Assembly (NCBI GenBank): GCA_905331475.1
Contig: CAJNYU010004391.1
Coordinates: forward strand, 1 to 64,000
DNA: 64,000 nt
Direction of reading: 5' to 3'
Source of the DNA: Rotaria socialis
Lineage: Eukaryota > Rotifera > Eurotatoria > Philodinida > Philodinidae
Shown: piece after piece, positions 24,234 through 36,516 of the stretch
How the letters are laid out: each line of letters starts with the position of its first letter
How positions within the stretch are numbered: the stretch's first letter is position 1
The notes under the pieces: model-generated
Databases searched by the model: none
What the model was told of the DNA's origin: nothing
Seen by the model: only the letters and a program-made list of their open reading frames with translations
Made by a program: the position numbers and the translations under genes

Positions 24234-27200
24234 ATGTTAAATAATGATATTGGAGATGTAACAACTAGTATTAATTTTGATAATGATTGGCGATATATTC
24301 GTTCATCGCACGCAACATCATATGATCATGAATTAACTTTGTTTTCATATAATGATGAAGATTGGACCACAATAAAAATACCTCATTATGAGAATAACAA
24401 ATCACAAAAATTTTCGTCAGTATGTGTTTCATATTGGTATAGAAAACGATTTAATTTAAAACAAATATTTGCTCCAGATCAACATGTCTACTTACATTTC
24501 GAATCCACATCTAAAGAAAACAAAAGAAATAAAAATCAACTCGATCTAAAAATACCTGCTGTTACTATATGGTTGAATGAAAATAAAATTTTTCATGATA
24601 CACTTCCTCAACCGGTCAGTTTAACTGGATATTTAAGAAATGATTTCGAAAATTTACTTGTAATTTATTCTAAATACGGATATCGCCTTCGTTTACAAGC
24701 ACGTTTAGTTTCGCCGCGTCATTTATCTGGCCAAATTGATCTCAATGAACTTCATAATAAGCCATCAGAAAAACAGCAGAAAAAAACACTTGATTATGCG
24801 GCAAGTTTCAATGATACCAATGGACGTATTGATGTTTTTATTCAGAATCTAACGAAATACGTTGAAAACAATGATATCGATATTAATGAAAATGCAAAAT
24901 TAGATGATATTAAAAATGACGAAAATGTCAAAGCACAATCAATAACAGACGATCCCGTACCTCGTGTTGCTATTTTAATACTTATCGTTGGTACACGTGG
25001 TGATGTTCAACCATTTATTGCTCTTGGAAAAGCTCTTCTTGCATGTGGTCATCGTGTTCGAATTGCAACACATGAAGTTTTCAGAAAATTTGTTCGAGAA
25101 AATGGTATTGAATTTTATCCATTAGCTGGTGATCCAGCTGATCTTATGTCGTTTATGGTTAAAAATGCTGGTATTGTGCCATCAATAAGTAGTATTGTTG
25201 CAGGTGATATTACTAAACATCGTCGTATTATTGCTGATATACTTGCATCGACATGGAAAGCATGTGTAGAAGATGACGATGAAACAGATGTATCATTCGT
25301 TGCCGAAGCTATCATTGCCAATCCACCATCATTCGGTCATATACATTGTGCACAAAAATTACAAATACCTTTACATATGGTATTTACGATGCCATGGTCA
25401 CCAACTGTTCAGTTTCCTCATCCTCTGTGTAAAATAGATTACAATCGAGCATCCATTGAAAGAATCAATATATTATCGTATCATTTAGTTGAAATATTTG
25501 TAAGTCATCTATTGATTGAACATTTTCAAAAATTTTCAATTTCAGTTGCGCAGTTATGTAAAATTTATATAGATTCGACCAATTTCTTGATCTATACCTT
25601 CAGAAGAAATACATTCGATAATACTATTGGACAAAAACAAACTTCGGTTTCAGTCAGATGTAAATAGACGTTAGTGCGAATTCTCTTAAGACTGTATACT
25701 AAAGCAAGTGAATGCAAAATGCAGAATTAGTGCAGTCTTTAAAACTATTTTTCATGAGATAAAACTGTTAAAAGCTATAATTGTTAAAAAGATTTCATAC
25801 AAATTATATCCTGTGAAATAATTTAATACTATTCTTTTTGCTGATGCCACTATGATAAGTAGAAATAAGCTTAGTGAGCTTTATCATACACTAATAATGA
25901 ATGATTACGTTCAGAAACAAATTGAAAATGAAATAATTAGTTATAGATGATGAACAAAAAAAAACGATTTTTAAATAAATAGTTTTCTTAGAATAAAATT
26001 ACTGCATTTTATTTTCGGAGAAAAGTTATCTATTCGTTGTAAACATAAGAGTTGACTTCTTCATTATTTCATATGTATTTAGACATGGTCTAGTATGCAT
26101 AATATCATCAATGAATTTCGTAAGAATGTTCTTGGCTTAGCACCGTTGCATATGCGTCAAGCTGTTCGTTTGATGATTGATGAACGTGTACCACATACAT
26201 ATTGTTGGTCACCTTCACTTGTTCCTAAACCAGCTGATTGGCCTTCACACATTGATATATCTGGATTTTTCTTTCTTGATCTTGCAACGAATTTCACTCC
26301 ACCTGAAGATCTCGTTCGATTTCTTGAATCAGGCGATCCACCAATTTATATTGGTTTCGGTTCGATTACTGGTCACGATTCTCAACGAATCTTACATGTT
26401 GTACTTGAGGCTTTGAAAATCAGTGGATATCGAGCTATATTATCTGGATTGGTTAAAGACACTGATGAATTACCTGAGAATATTTATGGTATTGGCAACT
26501 GTCCTCATGATTGGCTTTTCCAACATGGTAAAATCTAATTTTTCTCAAAAAAAGCTTTTATTAAAATAATTTTCTCATGTATTCTAGTATCAGCTGTGTG
26601 TCATCATGGCGGTGCAGGTACAACTGCAGCTGGTCTTCGTGCTGGAAAACCTACTATTGTTGTACCATTTTTTGGTGATCAATTCTTTTGGGGAGCAATG
26701 ATTAATAAAATTGGTGCTGGTCCAGTGCCAATTCCGGGCAAAACGATAACAGCAAAACAGTTAGCTGCTGCATTCAAATTTGTACATGATCCAGATGCAC
26801 AAGCTGCTGCCTTAAAAATAAGTTTGAATGTTCAAAATGAAAATGGTTGCGAAGCTGCTGTTCGATCGTTTCATGCTCATTTACCCTTGAATAGAATGCG
26901 CAGCTATTTTGAACCATCCTTCGTTGCACGTTTTCGATTAAATGAATATGATTTACGAATTTCTCGCCCTGTAACTCAAGTACTTATTGCTACTCGAGCA
27001 ATACAATTATCTCAACTATCGTTACATTATATTCACGATTGGCATACAATACGATATGTTAGTCGCCCTGAAACATCCAATTGGAGTTTTAAACGAGTAA
27101 TGTCAAGATTTACATTTTCAAATAAAATCGCAAATCGATCCAAGAGTGCAAGCAGTTTGGACATCAACAGATCGCATAGCACCGCAACTATTCAAAAATA

Positions 27201-27786
27201 CGACGTATTGAGTTTAGAACGTTCGTTTAAAGATAGTTTACCATTTTATGGTAAATGTAAAGAATACCCTCAAGAAAAACATGATAAAGATTTGCAAGCA
27301 GCAAAGACACCTAAAGTTGACGTTCATTATGATCTCACGAGTATTGTTTTCCGATCTCCCCTTTATATACGTCCACAAAATACTACTGTTTTATCTTCAA
27401 CAGCTAGCGTTAGATCCGTAGACAAAAATAGTAAAACAATGCGAATAAATAAAACATCATTTTTCAAATCGCCTTATCAAAATAATCAAACTCAAATTAC
27501 ACGAAGACCACAAACAAGTAGCAAAACTCAACGTACAATAACAACAGCTAAACCAAAGCCTTCAGTCAAATTAAAAGATACAATTATTAGTAAATCTCCA
27601 GAGCAAGACGCTGCAAATAAATCTGGTTTATCGATTGATCTTTGCAAAGAAATATTAGCTGACTTCAAAAAAGTTCAATATGATCAATATCATACAAAAG
27701 CTAATGATAGATCAACAACTCAAATCATGACTCCTATTCCATTTAGTTCAAATAGACGACGTAGTCGTTCATCAGTGATTCATTGA
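24234..27786 (+). CDS. GH2-N-like domain fused to sterol glucosyltransferase (UGT80/Ugt51-like), copy 2
   Basis: Tandem paralogue of the preceding gene with the same exon structure: 24234-25499, 26083-26527, 26588-27786 (introns 583 and 60 bp), total 2910 bp, 969 residues. The N-terminal ~220 residues are a diverged GH2-N-like domain (FDNDWRY, NDEDWTTIKIPHYE, YWYRKRF, VTIWLNENKIF). The GT-B domain from the [17 protein letters not shown] block to the FFGDQFFWG motif appears identical to copy 1 at DNA level, introns included. After about 26710 the copies diverge. Copy 2 lacks the Gly-rich VPS13/ATG2-like segment and has instead a Ser/Thr/Lys-rich, probably disordered tail. The extreme C-terminus is again related (SGLSIDLCKEILADFKK versus [17 protein letters not shown]). 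Enzymatic capacity should be the same, but membrane targeting may differ (inference). Confidence 0.88.
24955..26710 (+). repeat. 1.76-kb tract identical to 20301-22056
   Basis: Copy 2 bases 24955-26710 align with copy 1 bases 20301-22056 at a constant offset of 4654, with no insertion or deletion, and I saw no substitution. The tract covers the GT-B coding part, a 583-bp intron and a 60-bp intron. It stops abruptly on both sides: upstream at the PRVAIL codons, and downstream at the first difference at 22057 (G against T). Comparison was by eye. Confidence 0.85.
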
Positions 27787-28792
27787 ATTTTTTGTTTTTC
27801 ATTTTGATTTCTGTGTATTTGATTAATTTATGTTTGTTTTTCTTACATTAACTATGTATATGCGTGAGTTGCCAAAGTTTGATATGATTCATATTTCGGT
27901 TATATTTGACCAACAAACTGATTTCTCATAATTAAACTTTACCTAGACTAAATTTTGTCATGTTTTCACTCAACTATACAAAAAAAAGCATGACAAAACG
28001 CCACTCCCATTATGCCCGGTGTTAAATGAATATATTTTTATTATTCTAAGAAAAAACGCGAGGAAGCGGATGCAACTAACAACGCTGGTTTTAGGCCGTT
28101 CAATTCTCTATCGGCACTAATTTTAATTTATCGTCGTCTTTATTTCTTAGATCGACATCTATAATGTCTGCCAAACATTGACGAATCTTATTCATGCAAA
28201 AGTCAATGCTGAGTAATAATATTCTATTCGTCAATATTGATTATAATCGAACTTATAATGTAAGGAAGACAATAAAAAATGATTAAGTATTTCTATCATT
28301 GAAATTTTTTGATAAAAATCAATTAGAACCATAATTCTCTAATTTTGTTCTCAAACAAGGTAGCGGCACTCTGTTGTGCATGACATCTGTTCGCAAATAT
28401 TTCTACTGACTATAATTCAAAGAAAATAAAAAATGCACTAAATAAATATATTGTTGGCTTGAAAGACCTTCGTATTTCTTCTAAGAGTAGAAACACATTT
28501 ATCATCAAATAGCAAACTGTGAGAGTAAAATACGCTTTTAATGTTATTTTAACAAACTGTCGCTTCATAGCATTGACAAAGACTCATAGAAACATTTTCC
28601 ACCAATAGGGCTTCGATCTATTTTCATTTCGTTCGTGCGAATCCCACCCAACAGTTGCAATTCAATTATATGTAAAAAGATTCTAGTTTTTCTTGAACGA
28701 ATGAACGAAATAAGTCAATCATTATAGACATTTTTTATTCCTATAGTTTTTTACAAAAAAATAAGAAAGAATAAATGAATATTTCATAATGG
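27787..28792. other. intergenic, nothing recognised
   Basis: 1 kb of AT-rich DNA between the convergent copy-2 glycosyltransferase (+) and the PMP3-like gene (-). No exon or repeat element is visible. Confidence 0.5.
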
Positions 28793-29045
28793 TTAGTCCA
28801 GATTATCGCAACACCAGATGACAATCCAAGCGTGAATTACTCCAGGAACCTTTAAAAGAAAAAAAGCTATTAATTAATTTAATCTTAACAAAAGAAAAAC
28901 GAATACTTACAAGGCCGAGTATTGTAAGTATAATATTAACGAACACAGTGCCGCTGCACACTTTATTTCTTGCTATCCATACACCAATAGGTGGAAGAAA
29001 TAAACTAACAAGCATTAATAATATTTTTGCGCAACAACCTGCCAT
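28793..29045 (-). CDS. PMP3/UPF0057-family small membrane proteolipid
   Basis: Very small hydrophobic membrane protein of the Pmp3 (UPF0057) family, found in fungi, plants, bacteria and many invertebrates, where it affects membrane potential and salt tolerance. Two exons, 28911-29045 and 28793-28849, are joined over a 61-bp GT-AG intron and give 63 residues. The first helix carries the family block LFLPPIGVW. The second follows from TVFVNIILTILG into LVPGVIHAW after the splice, matching the family's second transmembrane hairpin. Length is close to that of other members. The start is the only ATG before the first helix. Its expression context is not shown by the sequence. Confidence 0.9.
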
Positions 29046-29550
29046 CTTCGTACACTTATTGCCGTATCAAAATGACGAACACAAATATGTAGTCGGTAAC
29101 TTTTCTCGTCGTTTATATAGCACAAGATATTACTCATTTGGTGTTTTTTTCGCTCTCTCTCGCTTTCTCATTCTTAGTTGGTCGGTCGGTCGGCTCAAGT
29201 GCATGAGTCATAAACTATCAAGGCTAAGCAACCATTAAAGAGGAAGATAAATATAGTCATTCGACAATGAATCGAGTTTTGTTGCTGATACATTCATAAA
29301 AAAAAAATGATATCATAGCAAAGAGAAAAAGAATGAAACGAACAATAGCAGTAACCGCTATTTATACATCTACCATCATTTAATGTAAAAAACTTTTAGA
29401 CATCTGGATATCTACTAGGTCAATATTTAATTCTTTTTTTATACTTAACATCGCGCGCTTTTATTTTATCTTAACGTTTCAGTTATACTTCTAGCGATAA
29501 AATTTGTTCTTGGACATACTGAATAAAATATGATAGACTAAAATTTTTTG

Positions 29551-29581
<31 letters not shown>

Positions 29582-29806
29582 GTTTCCAGTCGTGCAAATA
29601 CACAAACATAGAGAGAGAGATATTGAACATTGAACAGGAACAAGAAGAAAAACTGAATCATTTTATTTTTGGTTGAAAAATGAAAACTAGTTGATAAAGA
29701 GAACAGCATAGAGAAAACAGAAGAAAATAAATAAGGACGAACGATGTGTGTACAATATGCGAAAATAAGAAAAAACAAAAAGGACGGAATGAAAAGACAA
29801 GAAAAA
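29046..29806. other. intergenic with simple repeats
   Basis: Contains GGTCGGTCGGTCGG near 29178 and an (ATT)n microsatellite at about 29553-29581. No gene is supported. The minus-strand open frame at 29491-29832 overlaps the tubby last exon in another frame and is spurious. Confidence 0.5.
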
Positions 29807-32800
29807 TCATTCGCAAGCAAGTTTACCATCAAAAGACGATAGAGCTATACCAAATGCTTGAACAGCACACATTGGATATTTGAAATCGCATGTGAAAACA
29901 TCTAAAGTTATAATTAGAAAATAAATGTTTTGCATCAATTATTAAATTAAATATAATTGATATGTTTTAGTTTTTGAAAACTACCTCCATTTAAATGATA
30001 AATCAATAAAATGATCGAGAAATGTATCGAATATAGCTGTCATTAAGCAATTGTTGTACTCTCGAGCAAATAGATTAAAAACTATCGATGATATCATATT
30101 ACCAAGAACAAAATCGAGGGAAGCACGTTAGTTGTTCCTTCAATACTTTATTTATAACATACAATTTCTAGTAGCTATGATCAGAGTTTATAGGGTAACT
30201 AGTTCAGACAGAAAACAGTTAGAAGTTTACTGCTTATAAATACAGATTATGACGGCAGGGTCAATAAGATAAAAACAAACTCTTGAAAGATTTGTGTTAA
30301 AGTCTGACGTATCACTTTTCCCTCAAACATAAATCTAATATATATCCTTTGACAATATTTACAAATTGTTCCAATCTTTTTTGACATAGCCTATTGAAAG
30401 ATATGATAATGTCGAAATGAAGTCAAGCTACAACGAACTGATTCAAACTTTTTTTTTGTATGATCCATAAGAAAAGATTTTTTAGAATTTTTACTTATCA
30501 TATTAGCTAGAACCGCAACATAGAATGTCTTCCATAATAAATATTACTGTCAAATTTATAGTGATTTAGAAAAAAATACAAAAGAATTTATTCAGACGTA
30601 TTATTTGTAACAGAAACAAAAAGAAAGGCTTTTTTAATTTTCGATCGAGAATAATCATAACACAAAATTTTCGTGCGAAATAGTTTTATATTCGTCTACT
30701 TTATGATCTGTACTTTAAAATGTTTTTTTCCTTTATGAGTATGTCTTTTCATAAATCACAATAAAACAAATATATTCATGTCAAGTTCGATGATTATGCA
30801 GTTTTTCGAATGAATCAATGCTATACAATTCACAGTTTTTAACTTGATAGTCCGGAAAGCATTTATTAGCAGTATTTTCTAGTTCAAGTGAATCCTAAGG
30901 ACACTTGAAGTTAATCTACAGGAAAATCTCGACATGCTAAATATTTCAGACTTAGAAAAAGTTGAGACATTTTATATTTTAATTAAGGTTTACTTTTTTT
31001 CTTTCTACTTATGTTGCGACTCGTTTTATATTTTGAGATACATTTCGTCACCATCTTTTTATTTAATCTTTCACAGACGTGATAAGATCGTCATTACATG
31101 CATTATCAAACAACATTATTGATATATGATAAACAGTAATATTAGAAGTGAATTAGACTTTGTGAACGTACTATACGAGTTGAATTCTTTTCTACTGAAA
31201 TTTTGCTGTTGAAAACTAGCTACGTTCTTCTGACCTTTAATTATTTAATGCGTTTTACACAACATCAAATTGAAAAACTATCTTTTTTTATGCTAAATAC
31301 TAATGTCTTGTGTAGTGAGGGGAAAAACTAAGATGCTGTTATTTTTGTACGTGTTACCCTCACCTGCCATCAACAGAGCCTACATATTTTTTTTTCTCGG
31401 CTTTAGTCAAAACTAATCACGAGTATTCTATTCTTGATGCGAACAAAAGTAATTCTCTAGATCAGAATCAAAACATTTTCTAAACTGTCAAAAAAGGTTT
31501 AACTGTTGTGTGACTTAAATCGAGCGAAACTGAGGAACATTATACAACATTCACTTGATAAAATTCTACCTAATGCTCCAAGGAATGGTGATGATATGCT
31601 TTTTATTGTGAATAAAAATCGCATTTCGTTATTAATAAGATTTTAGAAATATCATAATTCTAAAGAAATGTTTTATAACTCATGCTCACAGATAATAACA
31701 TTTTTTTCTTTAATCTGACAGGTACTCATTGAAATGTCTTTGAAATACGTAAATATGAATTCAACCATAGGGCACAATATAATCATGAAAAATCTTCTTG
31801 TCATTCTCTCTATATTCTATCATTTGATCATAAATATTTATATATTAGTTTAGTCGAGCAGAAAATATCATAGTTTCTTTTTTCCACTCTACTTTTCTCT
31901 TTAATATTCGTTTGGTTAAAGTCAAGCAAAAATATACGAATGAATCAAACTTACCATCACTGACACGACCGAACTGCATGCATACATAATCCTCTACAAA
32001 GTAAATGTAAAAAATAATTAAAATTCAAAAAAACAAAATCTTCTAGGGTATAATGAGTCCTTTGAGTGTTAAACAAATATGAAAAAAAACATAGAATTTT
32101 CATAAAAATAACTTTTTCAACATAAATTTTAATGAATAACAAAATATATATTCGTTTATGTACGTGCCTTTTAGTGTCTCATCTTATGCAAATTTTAGTT
32201 TTTGTTATTTTGTCACTTACGATCATTATCATGTACAATTTGGAAATTTTTCACTGATGCCTGTGTTACTCGCCCATGAAAATTAAGTACATAAGATTGA
32301 GTTTCTAATTACAGAAAGTAAAAGAAAAACAATTTGGAAAGGTCTCATTTCAATTTCAAAATCACAACCTTCATTCCACACAGGTGTTTTGTTGTGTAAT
32401 TCGAGCACATTCTCCATTCTAGTATGTCTCCATCGTTCAATCAAAGATTCTGATTCCTTGAAAAACAAGAAAACAGAAACGATAAAGAAAAACGAAAAGT
32501 AAATCACAATAATTTACATTTCTTGGTCGAACTTCAACACGATGATGATCACTACTCATGCCAGGAATAAGTATTGTCATTTTACGTGGTCCTTTAAAAC
32601 CCAAAATATTGGTTTCCTAAATAAAAAGAAATGAATGTTTTTTTTATTTACTTCTTTTGATCTAACATGATACACATACATAAACAATTGCAGCTACTTC
32701 TCGGCGAATTTGCTCAACCGGGCTAGAAAATAGGATGATTTTTGTTTTGTCATAAATATTTATTTTCATTCGAAAAAAAAAACTTACGTATTCTTCTTGG

Positions 32801-35206
32801 GATTGGTACCATTATCATAAACAGTAAAATGTGTACCTAACATATTGGCTCTAGAACACATTAGTGTTTTTTTAAATTTCATAATTGTCCAATAAGATAA
32901 TTTTCTATATACCTTAATTTTCCAGTAAATCTTTCTCCATCACGAGATAGGTCTGTTGCATCAGTTGATATTAAATAGTTTGATGTTGCACTACGTCGAC
33001 GTTTACGTCCGGCAAGAACAAAAAACTAAAATTATGGTAAATTCATCTATTTTCTTTTGGTTTTAGATTTAATTTGTTCTTACTTTTTTTCCATCACCCG
33101 GTCTTTCAACATGCATAAAATATGTTGGAAAAAGGCCTTTTTCCATGCCACGTTTATCACGTGTTATACGACATTGAATATCACCGAAACCATTGGGTGC
33201 TGGTGTATAAACAAATCTATCTAAATCTTCTGTAATCATTTCAAATAGTTCTCGTATTGCTAATGTTAATGCTGGCGATGGAGGTATTGTTGCATCTTGA
33301 TTCACAGGATTACCTCCAATGAGTGATGATACTGGAACTTCTGAATCAGTCGGCGCTGGTGACCATGGTTTGATAGGTATACGATCGCTATCATCATCGG
33401 AATCTGCATAATTATTAAGAGAACCTTTAGCTGCTAATGGTTCAGAAGAAGGTACAACACACTCATTAGAGGATATTTCGTTTTTTTGATAATGTTGTGT
33501 ATTATTTTTTGGCACAACATCATCAGTTTGTGCTAATGGATTATTATGGTTATTACCAGGTGATGATGACGAAGAAGCAAACTTTTGGTTATGTTTGCGA
33601 CGATTATTACGACGAGCTGTTTTAGAAGAGTGCAGATGATCATCATGCATGTTGGTGAATTTCATATCTTTAAAATTAGGGTGCACAACATAAACAAAAA
33701 CACAAACAAATAAATACTTCTACGTAGCATAGCATCATCATCACTTCCATCCACATTGTGTTGCACGGAAGAAAAAAGCACATCATTTCAGTGGATGGAT
33801 GAGAACGGTGTGAATGCTTCGTACTAGTATGAACTAAAGCAATAAGCATAAAGACGAAGAGAATGCTTTTTGTCGCAATACTTTCATTAAGAATGACAGT
33901 GTGTATTTTTTTTTTCGTATACTTTTGGAGTGTAACAGGGTACTTCAAGGACAAAGACACGATGTTAATTCATCTATGAAATGCATTAGAGATCTGTCTG
34001 TTGTCTTAAATTATGTCTGCACCAAAGTAGATAGATAATACTCTTAAGTATAGAATATGCATGCATGAAATAAAAGCAATAACAAATAAGAAAAGCGTTA
34101 TAAGCTCATTCAAATTTTCGTTTTTGTTAATCGTATAAAGCATAGCATACCATTCAATCTTATTTCATCTCCATCGTCAAGAGTTGATGATGATGATGGA
34201 ACACCGGTTAGTCGTTGATTTGCGTCTATTGAACGATTTATTGATGTTGACTTGACGGACGTGGCAGTTGATGGACGAGAAGTATCTGCATTATTTTTCT
34301 GATATTTACAGGGAAAAAAACGAATATCGATTTCAAAATTCTTTTCAAAATGAACAATTCTTACTCCTATCACTTTTACATTCGGAGTTATCCGAATCGT
34401 ACGCAATGGTTCAGTCGGTGGAAAAGCGATTGAACGAGTATTACCATTAAATGAAGTTGGTTCACCATCGTCTGGATGAAATGAATTGTTGTCGAATCCT
34501 ACGAGTCGAGAATAGCGTGCCATTAAAAAGATATTTCAATATAAGAGAGAGATTAGAAATTAGAATCTTAAGATTTTTGCTCTGGATGAGTTGTTGTATT
34601 GTGTAATAATATAATATAAATAACCAAGATTAATGTAGGGTCGTGAGGAAAAGGAAAAAAAATGACTACATAATGAGTAGTAAAAATGGAAAAAAGAGGT
34701 CGAGGCTGAATCCTTCTTATTCTACGCTAACTAACATGCAATTACAGATAACCATTTTATTAGTGTGGTCCAGAATAAGAAGAAGAAAAAACACGCCTCT
34801 GCATTGATGAATCCTAAGAAAAACCTTAGATTAATCTCGAAGAGTAAATGCGAACAATAGTAATCGATTTGCTGTACCTTTTATATCATCCGAAACTGGT
34901 GTATCTGTTCGATGAGGTGTTCGTCGAGTTCGTAGGTCGCCAGCACGCTTTATCATTTCTTGCTAGAAGATATAAAAATTAAATTAAATTAAATTAAATA
35001 TTTGAAGTTTGAAATCAAAGAAAATATTCTAACCTTCTGATTTATTCTTTTCCTATCAAATTTCTGATAAGATGTCAGAGAATTTTGATCATCATCATCA
35101 TCTGAGATCCTAGAAATACCGAAAAAAACAATTTAATTTTTTTTGTTTCTAATTGATAGTTCCTCAAAACACAAACTCACTGTCCTGGCATACGTTCGTT
35201 GTTCAT
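29807..35206 (-). CDS. tubby-like protein (TUB/TULP family)
   Basis: Tubby proteins bind phosphoinositides and carry membrane receptors into cilia with the IFT-A complex. Fourteen exons: 35181-35206, 35034-35109, 34878-34962, 34365-34498, 34151-34298, 33084-33667, 32913-33025, 32788-32850, 32680-32722, 32518-32616, 32369-32456, 32221-32304, 31955-31993 and 29807-29901. They total 1677 bp, 558 residues, with every junction in phase. Residues 1-299 are low-complexity and Ser/Asn/Asp-rich. Residues ~300-558 are the tubby domain: FVYTPAP, a basic [15 protein letters not shown] phosphoinositide-binding block, [46 protein letters not shown], and the ending [12 protein letters not shown]. The last intron is 2053 bp, unusually large here. 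Its start is 1.3 kb from the divergent palmitoyltransferase start, so the two may share a promoter region. Which of TUB or TULP1-3 it matches best is not decided. Confidence 0.93.
29902..31954 (-). other. large last intron of the tubby gene
   Basis: 2053 bp between the 39-bp penultimate exon and the final exon. It begins GTAAGT after ...GTCAGTGATG and ends ...TAACTTTAG, both read on the minus strand. No separate gene or complete element is visible inside. Confidence 0.8.
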
Positions 35207-36516
35207 CGTTGTATCTTATTTTACTTTTTGTTTTGATATTACAACATTGACTTATATATACATAGATCTGCAAATAATAGCAATATTTGAATCATATAAT
35301 AAAGAAGAAGAATATAAACATCAAGACATCGAAAATAGTATCGATTGTCATAGTTGATTTCGTTGTTAAGTACGCAACGAAATGAGATAGTCGTCATATA
35401 CAAAAAAAGGAGAGAAATGAAAGAAAATGAGTGTTGTATTCATTCGAACTCTCTTATCAGTCTATTTTATTCGATGTGTTTGTCGATGATGCCAACGCAA
35501 TAGCAAGATATATTAATCGTAACATATTTACACAAACAAAAGAAAAGAAAGTCTCAAGATAGAACATGTTCTAAATGTAAAACAAAAGAAACGTTCTTTT
35601 GATACATTAAACTTCAAAAGAATTATTTCATTATTCAAATAAATATAAATATATAGATGCGTAGAAGAAGGATTATGTGTTATGTAGACTTTTACCTAAT
35701 TGTTTCCCATAAAAAAGCTAATAAAATAGGAGAAGAATAAAAGATACCGACTTCAAAGATGTTGAATAATTGGGCAAAACCAATACTAATAATATAAATG
35801 TACTTTGATAAAAAAAAAGTGTGACTAATTCCAATTAATGAACACTATATAACTCTTACCATTTCTTTAACTTTTCTCTATTCGTTCCATCTGTTGTTGT
35901 TGCTTTTCTTATTTTCTTTTCTATTTCTATAAGTGTTCGTGTCATCGTCAGACAATAAAGAAAGATAGAATAAGAAAATGATGTTCTGTCCTTTCCTCAG
36001 ATTTTTTTCTTTTCTTCCACCGTTGTTTTCTCTTTTTATTAACCATCTGGAGAAAAATATTTCTCACAGCGGAAGAGAATTATAGTCAAAAAAAAAGGAA
36101 AGAAAAAGAAGAGAAAAAAGAAAGATGCAGAAAAAGGAAAGAAGGAGCTCTGCCCATGAAAATTGACGGATCACAAGGTTGTAAAAAAGAGAAGAAAATA
36201 AAAAAATAAAGCACATCTTCACCTAGAACAGCAATTAACACTGTACACTTGATCGTTGGTAACTTCTGAGAAAAACGTTTTGAAGAAAAACGAAATATGA
36301 TTCAAGTCAAGATGTCGTTATAGTTTTAAGATAGCCGGAGATTAGTCATTATATAATCAACCATGGTTTTGTTCGTTACCAGGCGACTAGCCTTCAATAT
36401 GATTTGTATTTTAAATTTAGAAAGAAAAACGAAATCAATGATGTCACTACTAACGTCGTCATGTAAAGGAACTGATTTTTAATAACATAGCAATGACTAA
36501 AATTTATATATTTTAA
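35207..36516. promoter_or_regulatory. divergent intergenic region between tubby and ZDHHC genes
   Basis: 1.3 kb shared upstream region. It has a strongly purine-biased run at 36090-36150 (AAAGAAAAAGAAGAGAAAAA) and mixed pyrimidine runs near 35870-36030. No specific regulatory motif can be assigned, and no exon is seen. Confidence 0.35.

Noticed and set aside
28621-28665. Possible tRNA T-arm (TTCGTGCGAATCCC)
   Set aside because: No matching acceptor, D or anticodon stems can be folded around it. No tRNA or rRNA gene was found anywhere in the window.
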